From contig JAHBUL010000001.1 of the NCBI GenBank assembly GCA_019638085.1, positions 1-64,000 on the forward strand: a stretch of DNA of 64,000 nt. Reading direction: 5' to 3'. A program made the translations under genes and the position numbers. How positions within the stretch are numbered: position 1 is the stretch's first letter; each line of letters opens with the position of its first letter. The notes under the pieces are model-generated. The model was given only the letters and a program-made list of their open reading frames with translations. It did not search any database and was not told where the DNA came from. Of this stretch, positions 27,135 to 35,677 are shown piece after piece. This DNA comes from Flavobacteriales bacterium. GTDB taxonomy: Bacteria; Bacteroidota; Bacteroidia; Flavobacteriales_F; PHOS-HE28.

Positions 27135-27773
27135 ATGAAAAACGTCGAACTCATCGGCATCAAGCGCGAAGCCAACGGTACCACCGGTGCCAAGGAGGTC
27201 CGCCGCAACAAGCAAGTCCCTTGCGTCCTCTACGGAGGCCAGGAAGTCATTCATTTCAGCGTGGATGAACGTGCGCTTAGCAAGATCGTGCATTCTCCCG
27301 TTGCACATCGCGTGGAACTGAACATCGATGGTGAAAAACGGGTGGCCTTGTTGCAGGACAAGCAGTTCCAACCGGTTACCGATGCCGTGATCCATGCCGA
27401 CTTCATGGAAGTGATCGAAGGCAAGGAAGCCCGCTTGAGCATGACGGTCCGCCTGAAGGGCCAAAGTGCCGGTGTGCGCATGGGCGGAAAGCTGAACCAG
27501 AGCATGCGTAAGCTGCGTGTGAAGGGTAAGCCGGAAGCCATGCCCGAGGTGATCGAACTGGATATTTCCAAACTGGGCCTGGGTGAAAATATCCGGGTAC
27601 GGGATATTCAATTTCCAGGCATCACTCTTTTGGAGAAGCCACATGACGTGATCGTAAGTGTGAAGATGGCCAAGAAGGCCGTGGAGACCACACCGGAAGC
27701 CGGTGCTCCTGCCGCTGCTGGCGCTGCCACTCCTACTGATGGGGCGGAGAAGGCCGAAGCTGCCAAGAAATAA
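27135..27773 (+). CDS. rplY: 50S ribosomal protein L25 (Ctc form)
   Basis: A 212-residue L25 of the long Ctc type. An N-terminal 5S rRNA-binding beta-barrel (GIKREANGTTGAKEVRRNKQVPCVLYGG at residues 6-33) is followed by a TL5-like C-terminal domain (PEVIELDISKLGLGENIRV). An Ala/Pro-rich tail follows and is probably disordered. It assembles with 5S rRNA in the central protuberance. It sits between prs and pth, as in many bacteria. Confidence 0.96.
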   Translation: MKNVELIGIKREANGTTGAKEVRRNKQVPCVLYGGQEVIHFSVDERALSKIVHSPVAHRVELNIDGEKRVALLQDKQFQPVTDAVIHADFMEVIEGKEARLSMTVRLKGQSAGVRMGGKLNQSMRKLRVKGKPEAMPEVIELDISKLGLGENIRVRDIQFPGITLLEKPHDVIVSVKMAKKAVETTPEAGAPAAAGAATPTDGAEKAEAAKK

Positions 27774-27818
27774 TACGGAGCAACGTGTGGTTCGGCCACA
27801 CTTCGTTGTGTGAATTCA

Positions 27819-27855
27819 AAAGTACAAGCCCCGCTCGAAGCGGGGCTTGTACTTT
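27819..27855. terminator. Strong hairpin between rplY and pth
   Basis: A perfect 17-bp stem (AAAGTACAAGCCCCGCT and its complement) with a CGA loop. The left A-run and right T-run make it a bidirectional intrinsic terminator. It probably attenuates read-through from prs-rplY into pth. A weaker hairpin (GTGTGG/CCACAC) lies just upstream at 27785-27801. Confidence 0.75.
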
Positions 27856-27917
27856 CACTGCCCGCCCGATGCATGCGCCGGAACCGCGTACGCCTGGCGA
27901 GGTGAACCTCCTCATCC

Positions 27918-28481
27918 ATGAAATACCTGATCGCAGGTTTGGGGAATCCCGGACCGGAATATGCGGAAACCCGGCATAACATCGGCTTCCAAGCACTGGA
28001 CGCATTGGCCTCCACGTTCGAAACCCGCTTCGAACCGGGCCGATATGCGGATACGGCCCGCTTCAAGCACAAGGGACGCACCTTTGTATTGATCAAACCC
28101 CAAACCTTCATGAACCTCAGCGGCAAGGCGGTGCGCTACTGGCTGGATCAGGAAGGACTTGCTCCGGAGCACCTGATGGTGATCACGGATGACCTGGCCC
28201 TTCCCTTTGGAAAGGTTCGCCTGCGGGCCAGTGGGGGCGCTGGGGGCCACAACGGGCTGACCAGCATCATCGAATTGATCGGAACGGAAGCATTCCCACG
28301 GTTGCGTTTTGGTATCGGGAATGAGTTTGCACGTGGACGGCAAAGCGAATATGTGCTGGGAACATGGACCACGGAAGAGCGGGAGATCCTTGCTGACCGG
28401 ATCGAACTGGTGGGCAAGGCTGTTCTTCAATTCGGATTCCTGGGGATCGCGCAAGCGATGAACAGCTTCAACAAGAGGTAA
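27918..28481 (+). CDS. pth: Peptidyl-tRNA hydrolase
   Basis: A 187-residue Pth1 enzyme that releases peptides from drop-off peptidyl-tRNAs. GLGNPGPEYAETRHNIGF at residues 7-24 contains the catalytic His of RHN. FMNLSGKAV, DDLALPFGKVRLR and GGAGGHNGLTSI give the substrate cleft residues. Length is normal. It follows rplY after a terminator-like hairpin, so it may have partly independent expression. Confidence 0.97.
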   Translation: MKYLIAGLGNPGPEYAETRHNIGFQALDALASTFETRFEPGRYADTARFKHKGRTFVLIKPQTFMNLSGKAVRYWLDQEGLAPEHLMVITDDLALPFGKVRLRASGGAGGHNGLTSIIELIGTEAFPRLRFGIGNEFARGRQSEYVLGTWTTEEREILADRIELVGKAVLQFGFLGIAQAMNSFNKR

Positions 28482-28534
28482 AAAGCCATTCTGACGGTGT
28501 TATCTTCACCCACATAATCCAAAGAGCACGCAAC

Positions 28535-29029
28535 ATGGTTTCGAAAAAAGTGGAGAACGCGCTGAATGCGCAAGTGGCAAAAGAGGCGATGAGCAGCCAG
28601 GTCTATTTGGCCATGGCCTCCTGGGCGGAGGTGCAGGGCTTGGAGGGTGTGGCTTCATTCCTGTACAAACACAGCGATGAGGAGCGGATGCACGCTCTGA
28701 AATTGATGCGCTACATCAATGAGCGTGGCGGCCACGCAGTGGTGCCGGCCTTGGCGAAGCCCCCGAAGGAAATGAAGGGGATCATGGACATCTTCAAAAG
28801 CATCCTACAGCAGGAAGTGGAGGTTAGCGGCGAGATCAATGGCATTGTGGACCTCTGTCTGCAAGAGAAGGATTACACCACGCACAATTTCATGCAGTGG
28901 TATGTAGCCGAGCAGATCGAAGAGGAGCGATTGGCCCGCACCATGCTCGATAAGCTCAACCTGATCGGGAACGACAAGGGGGGGCTATACCTGTTCGATA
29001 GGGACCTGAGCGGTTCTTCAGCCCTCTAA
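28535..29029 (+). CDS. Ferritin (non-haem iron storage)
   Basis: A 164-residue FtnA-type bacterial ferritin. It assembles into 24-mer shells that oxidise Fe(II) and store ferrihydrite. The ferroxidase residues are recognisable: Glu17 in AKEAMSSQVYLAM, the EExxH-type segment SDEERMHALKLM (Glu and His near 50-53), Glu in QQEVEVSGEIN (around 93) and YVAEQIEEE (around 127-131). No haem-binding Met of bacterioferritin is evident. It lies 53 bases after pth and probably has its own promoter. Confidence 0.95.
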   Translation: MVSKKVENALNAQVAKEAMSSQVYLAMASWAEVQGLEGVASFLYKHSDEERMHALKLMRYINERGGHAVVPALAKPPKEMKGIMDIFKSILQQEVEVSGEINGIVDLCLQEKDYTTHNFMQWYVAEQIEEERLARTMLDKLNLIGNDKGGLYLFDRDLSGSSAL

Positions 29030-29198
29030 GCTGCTTGGAGCACATTATGTAGGTAACCCGGGCGTTCCCCGAAGATCGAAGGAACACGGCAGGTTCCCGT
29101 TGGGAAGCACGGAGCTATACACACCCCCCTGTGCATAGCCGGAAGTCCATGTGGCCAACACCCATGGCCAGTGGATCTACTTTGGCCGGACTTGAGGA

Positions 29199-29795
29199 AT
29201 GCAGCGCCGCGCTTATCACCCCGCCGAGAGCACGAAAAGGAGCTTTCGAGAGCAACCTTTCGTGTTGTTCCTGGTGTCTGTACCGTTACTGATGGCAGCG
29301 GTCCTCTTCGGTGGTGCAACCCAGCGTGAGCCGGATAAGGATACCACGGCCATCATCCAAGCCAGCTACATCTATAATATTGCGAAGTTGGTGGAATGGA
29401 GGGAGCCAGCCATGCGCCAAGGCCCATTCGTGATCGGGGTATTGGGGAGTGATAATCTGTACCGGGAGTTGGTGAACAAGTATGCCACCCGGTCGATCGG
29501 GAAACAGCCCATTGAGGTGAGGAAACTTCCCGAAATGCCGGAAGTTGATCGGTGCCACATCCTATTTGTACCCTCGGCGGACAAAGACCTTCTTGCTGCG
29601 ATCCTCAGGCAGGAGAACACACGATCCACCCTGATCATCACGGACTTTCCGGATGCCTTGGCCAATGGAGCTGTAGTGAACTTCATCCCGGCGAAGAATA
29701 CCTTGAAATATGAGATCAGCCTCGTGAATGCCGAAAAGCATCGCATCGATGTGGGACTTACTTTAAGACAACTCGCAGACAAAGTGGTGGAATAA
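29199..29795 (+). CDS. YfiR-like DUF4154 exported protein
   Basis: A 198-residue protein with a signal anchor near residues 20-40 (FVLFLVSVPLLMAAVLFGG). The mature part matches YfiR/DUF4154: AIIQASYIYNIAKLVEW, FVIGVLGSDNLYRELV, CHILFVPSADKDLLAAIL and STLIITDFPDALANGAVVNFI. In Pseudomonas, YfiR is a periplasmic repressor of the diguanylate cyclase YfiN; here no GGDEF gene follows. It lies directly upstream of a TPR protein and a HAMP/SpoIIE phosphatase, so it may control the phosphatase instead. The ATG abuts the next gene's start with no gap. Confidence 0.85.
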   Translation: MQRRAYHPAESTKRSFREQPFVLFLVSVPLLMAAVLFGGATQREPDKDTTAIIQASYIYNIAKLVEWREPAMRQGPFVIGVLGSDNLYRELVNKYATRSIGKQPIEVRKLPEMPEVDRCHILFVPSADKDLLAAILRQENTRSTLIITDFPDALANGAVVNFIPAKNTLKYEISLVNAEKHRIDVGLTLRQLADKVVE

Positions 29796-30692
29796 ATGAA
29801 ACGCGCCATTTCAATAGCTGTCTGCGCCCTCGCCATAGCGACCATGGCGGTCGCGCAGGGTGATCTCTTGGGCAAAGCCAACAAGAAATACCAAGAGGGC
29901 GACCTGAGAGAGGCCCAAACCCTCGTGGACCAAGCCATAAGGGATCCACAATTGGCGTCCGCGCCTGAAGTATGGGTATTGCGTGGATTCATCTACAAGG
30001 ACCTGTACAATGGAGCCACTGGCGAGCAGGCCGCTATCCTACGCGATGAAGCATTGGCCAGTCTTTATACGGCCGTGACCAATGATAGCGCCCACCAGTA
30101 TGACGAAAGCAGCATCCCGGCCTATTATTATCTGGCTCGCACCGTGTACAACGATGCAGTACGGGCGTTGAACGAACTGGAGCCTGACCAGGCCATCAGC
30201 CTCTACAGCAAGTATGGTGAAGCCCTCAGGCGTATGGCCCCTGACACGGTACTTACAGAGCGCAATGTGGAGTTCGACAATGCCCTGGGAACCGTATACG
30301 TGAAGCTCTTTGGAGAGGACCGGCAGGAGCTGAAATGGTATGATAAGGCTGTGGAAACTTACAAGCGCGTGCTGGCAGTGGACAGTTCCAACTACGGCGC
30401 CAACTACAACTTGGCCACCCTGTACTACAACCGTGGCGTCTACAATATCCAACGCATTTCGGCGGACAATGACATCCCCAGTATTCAGCAGATCCAGGAG
30501 GTGAGCCGCGAGTTCTTCACCTTGGCATTACCGTACATGCTGAAGGCCCACCGGATGAAACCGGAACGTACCGAAACGATCTTGGGCCTGGAGGGCATCC
30601 ATTACAGCCTTCAGGATGAGGAGCAGAGCAGGCATTACCGCCACCTCTACGAAGAGCTCCAGCACGACGAGCGGAAGGAAAAAGACAATTGA
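29796..30692 (+). CDS. Exported TPR protein
   Basis: A 298-residue protein with signal peptide MKRAISIAVCALAIATMAVAQ followed by helical TPR-like repeats. Clear units are GDLLGKANKKYQEGDLREAQTLVDQAI (around 22-50) and WYDKAVETYKRVLAVDSSNYGANYNLATLYYN (around 185-216). It is probably a periplasmic scaffold. It starts immediately after the YfiR-like stop and overlaps or abuts the phosphatase gene (a TTG overlaps its TGA as TTGA). This supports a three-gene operon. No enzymatic domain is visible. Confidence 0.85.
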   Translation: MKRAISIAVCALAIATMAVAQGDLLGKANKKYQEGDLREAQTLVDQAIRDPQLASAPEVWVLRGFIYKDLYNGATGEQAAILRDEALASLYTAVTNDSAHQYDESSIPAYYYLARTVYNDAVRALNELEPDQAISLYSKYGEALRRMAPDTVLTERNVEFDNALGTVYVKLFGEDRQELKWYDKAVETYKRVLAVDSSNYGANYNLATLYYNRGVYNIQRISADNDIPSIQQIQEVSREFFTLALPYMLKAHRMKPERTETILGLEGIHYSLQDEEQSRHYRHLYEELQHDERKEKDN

Positions 30693-30700
30693 ACCCGACC

Positions 30701-32485
30701 ATGCGGATCCGGATGACCATAGGGCGCCGCATCGGGATGGGCTTCGGCCTGTTCATATTCTTCGCCTTGGTGGTGGTGCTGCTCACCAACCGCACCATTG
30801 AGAACAGCCGCTCCATCAATGCGCAGATCAACAATGTGTACGGTCCATCCGTGGATGCGTTGGTCCGCTTGCGGAACCTGGTAGTGAATGCACGCACCTT
30901 GATCAAGCACTGGGCCTTGGTGGAAAGCATTCCTGATGCGCCCGAGAAAACCGCGCTGGTGAAGCTCACGGAGAACGACCTACCCGCGCTTCTGGACCGT
31001 ATTGATACCCTCCAGGGTTCGTGGGACAAGGACGAGGTGGCATCCATGAGCAAGGCCTTCCACGATATGAAGGAGCTCTTCACCCTGCATGACAGCGTGA
31101 AGCGGATGCTCCCCACCTTCGAGAGCTATAAGGATCCGGTGGCCTACTTCAATGCGCGCGATCTGGCGGAGGAAGGCGGAGCCCTGGACCTGCAGACCGA
31201 TAAAGTGCTGGCCGACCTGGATGGCCTGCTGGAAGAACAAGGCCGGAAGCGTGAGGCACTTCGGGATGGCATGCTACGGAGCTTCAATTCCCTGAAGTTC
31301 TTCGTGCTCTATCTGGGTACGGCCTTGGTGGTGATCGGATCCATAGTCGCCATCCTCTTGGTACGGGGGATCGTTAAGCCGGTGCGCCGGTTGCGCGGGA
31401 TCCTGCTCCAGCTTGGGCGGGGCGTATTTCCCCGGGCACGTATTGCCACAGGCAATGATGAGATAGGTGACATGAGCATGGCCCTGACCGGTCTGGTGGA
31501 GGGGTTGAAGCGCACCACGGATTTTTCCCATGCCTTGGCTGCGGGCGACTTCAAGGCCGAATACCAGCCCCTGAGCAACGAAGACGTACTGGGCCATGCG
31601 CTGCTGATGATGCGCAAGGAACTTGGCGAACGTGAACGGGTGTTGGAGGAAAAAGTGAGGGAACGCACCGAGGAAATGGTGCGGCAGAAGGATGAAGTTG
31701 AACGCCAGAGCCGCAAAGTGGTGGAACTGTACAAGAATGTTACCGATAGCATCCGCTACGCCAAACGGTTACAGGAGTCCATCCTTCCCTTGGACGCCCG
31801 GATCAGCGAACTCCTTCCGGGCAGCTTCGTTTTCTACAGGCCCAAGGATATCGTGAGCGGCGACTTTTATTGGGTGGAACAGGTCGATGGTAAGACGGTC
31901 TTTGCAGCGGTGGATTGCACAGGCCACGGTGTGCCGGGTGCATTCATGAGCTTGGTGGGTCACAATGGACTCAACCAGGTGGTGAAGGAACGGGGTGTGA
32001 CCACTCCTGCGGAAGTGCTGGACCAACTGAACAGGATCGCCTTCGATACGCTTCACAAGGACCGCGACCAGTACGTGCGCGACGGCATGGACATGGCCTT
32101 GTGTACCTTCCATCCCGACACCTTATTACTTGAGTTCGCAGGAGCCAATTGCCCCTTGTACGTGGTGCGGGATGGTGAAGTGCTGCAGTTCGCTTCCAAC
32201 AAAATGCCCATCGGGGGCTTTGAGCTGAAGGAGAAGACCTTCCAAGGTCATGAGGTGCAATTGGAGAAGGGGGATGCGGTCTATGTATTCTCCGACGGCT
32301 ATGCCGATCAGTTCGGAGGTCCTCGCGGGAAAAAGTTCCGCTATCGCCAGTTCCGTGAACTGCTAGTGAGGATCACGCTGGAAACCCCGGAACGCAAAAA
32401 GGCGATGTTGGTCGAGGCCTTCAACCAATGGAAGGGCACACAGGAGCAAGTGGATGATATCCTGGTGATGGGCATGCAGGTCTGA
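30701..32485 (+). CDS. HAMP-domain SpoIIE-type PP2C phosphatase
   Basis: About 594 residues from the ATG that begins MRIRMTIG; a TTG at 30689 is possible. Helix 1 is near residues 12-30, followed by a periplasmic helical sensor (30-200, MCP-like), helix 2 (FFVLYLGTALVVIGSIVAILLV) and a HAMP domain. A coiled-coil (around 300-350) precedes a SpoIIE/PP2C domain. Metal-binding Asp motifs are SGDFYW, AVDCTGHGVPGAFMS, FSDGYADQFGG and QVDDILVMG. Such proteins dephosphorylate STAS-domain anti-anti-sigma factors or analogous targets. The operon context with YfiR-like and TPR proteins suggests periplasmic input. Confidence 0.93.
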   Translation: MRIRMTIGRRIGMGFGLFIFFALVVVLLTNRTIENSRSINAQINNVYGPSVDALVRLRNLVVNARTLIKHWALVESIPDAPEKTALVKLTENDLPALLDRIDTLQGSWDKDEVASMSKAFHDMKELFTLHDSVKRMLPTFESYKDPVAYFNARDLAEEGGALDLQTDKVLADLDGLLEEQGRKREALRDGMLRSFNSLKFFVLYLGTALVVIGSIVAILLVRGIVKPVRRLRGILLQLGRGVFPRARIATGNDEIGDMSMALTGLVEGLKRTTDFSHALAAGDFKAEYQPLSNEDVLGHALLMMRKELGERERVLEEKVRERTEEMVRQKDEVERQSRKVVELYKNVTDSIRYAKRLQESILPLDARISELLPGSFVFYRPKDIVSGDFYWVEQVDGKTVFAAVDCTGHGVPGAFMSLVGHNGLNQVVKERGVTTPAEVLDQLNRIAFDTLHKDRDQYVRDGMDMALCTFHPDTLLLEFAGANCPLYVVRDGEVLQFASNKMPIGGFELKEKTFQGHEVQLEKGDAVYVFSDGYADQFGGPRGKKFRYRQFRELLVRITLETPERKKAMLVEAFNQWKGTQEQVDDILVMGMQV

Positions 32486-32520
32486 GCTGCGTGCTCCTTT
32501 AGCCATAAGGCATCCGGTAC

Positions 32521-33357
32521 CTACTGGAAACTCCAGCCACCTCCGCCTGCCGATTCGCGCGGGTTCAACAACATCACCGGGATCATCGCCTCATTGGTAA
32601 TGAGTTCCTGTTCGTAAGGCACGCCAAGCACACCAAAAATGTTCCCTCGGGCCAGGTTCATTATCGTGATCAGGTCGGCATCCACGCTCATGGCATGGTT
32701 GATCACTGCATCCACGAATTTGTTGCTGTCCACATCCGCGATGGTGGCCTCCAGCTCCACATTGCGTTCTCCGAAGTATTGCTTGGCAAAGCGGATGTTG
32801 TTCTCCAGCTGCTTCCGCAGGAACTCATCCGTTTCCCGCGGAGTGATCACATGCACTTTGCTGTCGAAGTAGCGTGCCATATCGGCCACCAAGGCCACCT
32901 TTTGGCGGGTTTCCTTTTGCAGGTCCATCGGCACCACGATGTTACTGTAACCGTTCTCCCGGATGTTTCGCTCTTGCACCACGATGAAGGGTACTTGCCC
33001 ATTGGTGATCACACGTAGGGCACGGCTGCCCGTGATGAACTGCATGCCTCGCATACCATGGGTGCCCATGATGATCAGCTCCGCACCGATCTCCGATGCC
33101 GTATTTCCGATCTCCTCATACACCGAACCTACACGCACTTGTGGGCGCACTTTCACCCGATCGCTCCATCGCTTAGCGCGCTCCACTTCCATGGCCACCT
33201 TCAAGCGCGCCTCCTCCAGCTCCGATTGCTTGGATACGATGTGAAGGATGTTCACCTCGGCATTCATCAACTCCGCCAATGCTGCGGCATGATTCATGGC
33301 GCAATCGGCCACTTTGGTGAAGTCCGTGGGTATCAGGATCTGTTTCTTATCGCTCAT
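32521..33357 (-). CDS. Tandem universal stress protein (UspA family)
   Basis: About 278 residues from the ATG that begins MSDKKQILIPTDF. Two Usp folds occur in tandem. The first has ILIPTDFTKVADCAMNHAA and the GTHGMRGMQ phosphate loop (around 98-106), close to the ATP-binding G-2x-G-9x-G pattern. The second (around 148-278) has NIVVPMDLQKETRQK but lacks a clear nucleotide loop, so it is probably degenerate. Function is generic stress survival. It converges with the phosphatase gene and diverges from the first ssb. Confidence 0.92.
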   Translation of the reverse strand: MSDKKQILIPTDFTKVADCAMNHAAALAELMNAEVNILHIVSKQSELEEARLKVAMEVERAKRWSDRVKVRPQVRVGSVYEEIGNTASEIGAELIIMGTHGMRGMQFITGSRALRVITNGQVPFIVVQERNIRENGYSNIVVPMDLQKETRQKVALVADMARYFDSKVHVITPRETDEFLRKQLENNIRFAKQYFGERNVELEATIADVDSNKFVDAVINHAMSVDADLITIMNLARGNIFGVLGVPYEQELITNEAMIPVMLLNPRESAGGGGWSFQ

Positions 33358-33451
33358 GATCGGCAAAGTACAGGTTCGTCGGTGGGCGGCTAAGATATGT
33401 GTGATCCACCACCCGCACCTAGCCCGAGATGATCAAAAATACCGTCCAACA

Positions 33452-33516
33452 AACGGTTATGAACGCCTATAAACGCATACTGACCGAATGCTGTCGGTAC
33501 GCTGCGGAATGTTTGC
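33452..33516 (+). promoter_or_regulatory. ssb-type activator array and promoter, copy A
   Basis: Three AACG decamers begin at 33452, 33462 and 33472, an exact 10-bp period. They are followed 40 bases later (from the last AACG) by AATGTTTGC (TTTG at 33512-33515), which resembles the Bacteroidota -7 element. No TTG -33 element is visible, suggesting activator dependence. The same layout precedes the ssb genes at 39148 and 58745. Confidence 0.65.
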
Positions 33517-33565
33517 AGCGGCCAAACAAACCGATCGGAACACAAACCCTAAACAACTGGAAAAC

Positions 33566-33925
33566 ATGGAAACGATGATCAAGAACCGCGTTCAACTGAT
33601 GGGCAACCTGGGAAAAGACCCGGACTTCAGGGAGTTTGACGGAGGAAAGAAGAAGGTGCGCTTCAGCGTAGCCACCAACGAACGGTTCACCTACGGAGAT
33701 GGACAGAGCAAGGAGGATACCCAATGGCACATCGTGGTGGCATGGGGCAAACTGGCCGAGCAAGCTGCGGAGCAGCTGAGCAAGGGAGCCCGGGTCTCCT
33801 TGGAAGGACGACTGGTTCACGGGTCCTATGAGACCAAGGACGGTCAAAAACGATACTTCACCGAAGTGGTGATGAACTCCTTCCAGGTCATGGAGAAGAC
33901 CGCGGAGATCGCGGAAGCCGCTTAA
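33566..33925 (+). CDS. ssb: Short single-stranded DNA-binding protein, paralogue A
   Basis: A 119-residue protein starting METMIKNRVQLMG; longer in-frame starts fall before or within the putative promoter. The OB-fold is complete: NRVQLMGNLGKDPDFREF, VRFSVATNERF, DTQWHIVVAWGKLAEQ and VSLEGRLVHGSY. It binds single-stranded DNA as a tetramer in known relatives. The C-terminus ends AEIAEAA with no acidic DDDIPF-like tip, so partner recruitment typical of replicative SSB is probably absent. It is the most diverged of three short paralogues in this window. A long hairpin follows the stop. Confidence 0.93.
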   Translation: METMIKNRVQLMGNLGKDPDFREFDGGKKKVRFSVATNERFTYGDGQSKEDTQWHIVVAWGKLAEQAAEQLSKGARVSLEGRLVHGSYETKDGQKRYFTEVVMNSFQVMEKTAEIAEAA

Positions 33926-33932
33926 CACGGCA

Positions 33933-33990
33933 CACATAAGAAACAGGAAGGGCCGCAGCACAAGCTGCGGCCCTTCCTGTTTCTTATGTG
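33933..33990. terminator. Perfect 27-bp hairpin terminator
   Basis: The 27-base arms 33933-33959 and 33964-33990 are exact complements with an ACAA loop. It lies between convergent ssb A and the PKD gene (8 bases beyond its stop), so it serves as a bidirectional terminator. Confidence 0.85.
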
Positions 33991-33997
33991 AGGTACT

Positions 33998-35608
33998 TCA
34001 GTACTTGAGGACACGAACGGACCGGACCGCAGTATCTCCCTGCAGCCTCAAGATGTACGACCCCGGTGGGATCGTGCGATAATCGAGTTGAGCGGTACCG
34101 TTGATAGTGAGTTGCCGATCATCTGCAATGCGCCCGGCCATGTCCAACAGCGTGACCCGGTAGGAGCCGTTCAGGGCATCTCCGCTCAAGGTCAATGCCC
34201 GGGAGAAGGGTTGAGGCCACGTCTTGACTTCATCCAGGTTGCTGCCTTCGGCTATTCCCGTGGTGAGAATTACGACCGTTTCGCAGTGGTCAGCGAAACA
34301 GCTGTCTTGGGTTTGCGGATCCCATGCAGAGACCAAAAGGCAGGTCGTATAGGTCCCTGTTCCGGTATAGGTATGTGTGGGCATGGGTCCATATCCGATG
34401 GACCCATCGCCGAAGTGCCATTCGTAGTACTGGGCTGTGGAGTTGCTCGAGTGGAAGGTGGCGACCGGTCCGTCGGTGGTCACCTGGAAGCCCGCGTTGA
34501 GCTGCTCGCAAGGATCTCCCCCGGTTATGGTCACGGTCTGGCAGGTATGGGCCCAGCACGTGTCCTGTGCCTGTTCGTTCCACAGGTAGGCTGAAAAGCA
34601 TGCCGTGTATGTGCCGGGGTAGTAGGTGTGTATCTCCGTCTGGTCGTAGCCCTGTTCACCGTCGCCAAAGTCCCAGAGGTAGCCGTCCGGGGCGAAGTTG
34701 GCCGTACCGGTAAAGAGCACGGTGTTCGTGCTCCCTTGGTTCCAGCTCATGGTGACCGCAAGGTCGTCGCAAGGGTCGTCACCTGTGATGGAGATCGTTT
34801 CACAATGGTTGACGAAGCAGCTATCCTGATCTTGCGGGTTCCACGCCCAAATACCAAGGCAAACATCGTAGGTGCCGGATTGATCGTAGGTGTGATGGGG
34901 GTTCGGGCCTGGACCGCTCGTACCATCCCCGAAATCCCACGAATAGGTCCATGAATTATCGATCACGGCATTCGTGAAGTTCACCGCCAGCCCGGCCGCC
35001 GAATGTTCGAAATCCGCATTGAGGCTGTCGCAAGGTGATCCGCTTTCCTCCACGATGATCGTGGTACAGGTGCTATCTGCACAATCCTGCCATGTGGCCA
35101 ACAGGCAAACGGTGTAGGTTCCTGACTGTTCATAATGATGGTCCGCATTGAGTCCGTTGCTCGCATGTCCATCACCGAAGTCCCATTCGAACACAGCACC
35201 AGCAGGAGCGTTGGTGCAGTTGTAAAAGAAGAAATTGCCAGTGCTCGGTGAGCTCGAAATAAAACAAGCTGAAAGTTGATCGCAGGGATCGCTGGATATA
35301 ATGGTGAACGTTTCGCAATGAAAGGCCGTGCACGTGTCCTGCGTCACGGGGTCCTTGGCCCATACCAATAGGCAGGTGGCGTACGTTCCGGGTTCGGTAT
35401 ACGTATGGGTTGGTACCGGGCCGTTTCCGGTGGTCCCATCACCAAAGTCCCAGATGTAATGTTGATCAGTGGAACTGTTCGAATGAAAAAAGGCGACCTG
35501 CCCGTCAGTGGTCACCTGGAATCCTGGGTTTAGGTTGTCGCAGGGTGACTGCGCCCATGCACCAAAGGCGAACCAGAAGAAGAAAGCAAGGGTGGGGAAT
35601 ATCCGCAT
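33998..35608 (-). CDS. Secreted five-PKD-domain protein with T9SS sorting domain
   Basis: A 536-residue exported protein with signal peptide MRIFPTLAFFFWFAFGAWAQ. Five PKD units follow, each with a WDFGDG-type strand (WHFGDG in the last) and a HTY-x-GTY hallmark. They lie between about residues 25 and 445. Units 1 and 5 are nearly identical in FQVTTDG and FGDG surroundings, a sign of internal duplication. The last about 80 residues form a type A T9SS domain (TWPQPFSRALTL, GSYILRLQGD), so it is exported through type IX secretion. PKD domains usually mediate carbohydrate or protein adhesion; no catalytic domain is seen. Confidence 0.92.
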   Translation of the reverse strand: MRIFPTLAFFFWFAFGAWAQSPCDNLNPGFQVTTDGQVAFFHSNSSTDQHYIWDFGDGTTGNGPVPTHTYTEPGTYATCLLVWAKDPVTQDTCTAFHCETFTIISSDPCDQLSACFISSSPSTGNFFFYNCTNAPAGAVFEWDFGDGHASNGLNADHHYEQSGTYTVCLLATWQDCADSTCTTIIVEESGSPCDSLNADFEHSAAGLAVNFTNAVIDNSWTYSWDFGDGTSGPGPNPHHTYDQSGTYDVCLGIWAWNPQDQDSCFVNHCETISITGDDPCDDLAVTMSWNQGSTNTVLFTGTANFAPDGYLWDFGDGEQGYDQTEIHTYYPGTYTACFSAYLWNEQAQDTCWAHTCQTVTITGGDPCEQLNAGFQVTTDGPVATFHSSNSTAQYYEWHFGDGSIGYGPMPTHTYTGTGTYTTCLLVSAWDPQTQDSCFADHCETVVILTTGIAEGSNLDEVKTWPQPFSRALTLSGDALNGSYRVTLLDMAGRIADDRQLTINGTAQLDYRTIPPGSYILRLQGDTAVRSVRVLKY

Positions 35609-35677
35609 GAAGATCAGGGTTTAATGCCGTCATGACGCACAGACCTCCAAACCCGTCGCCTACGCCATGATCCGGGA

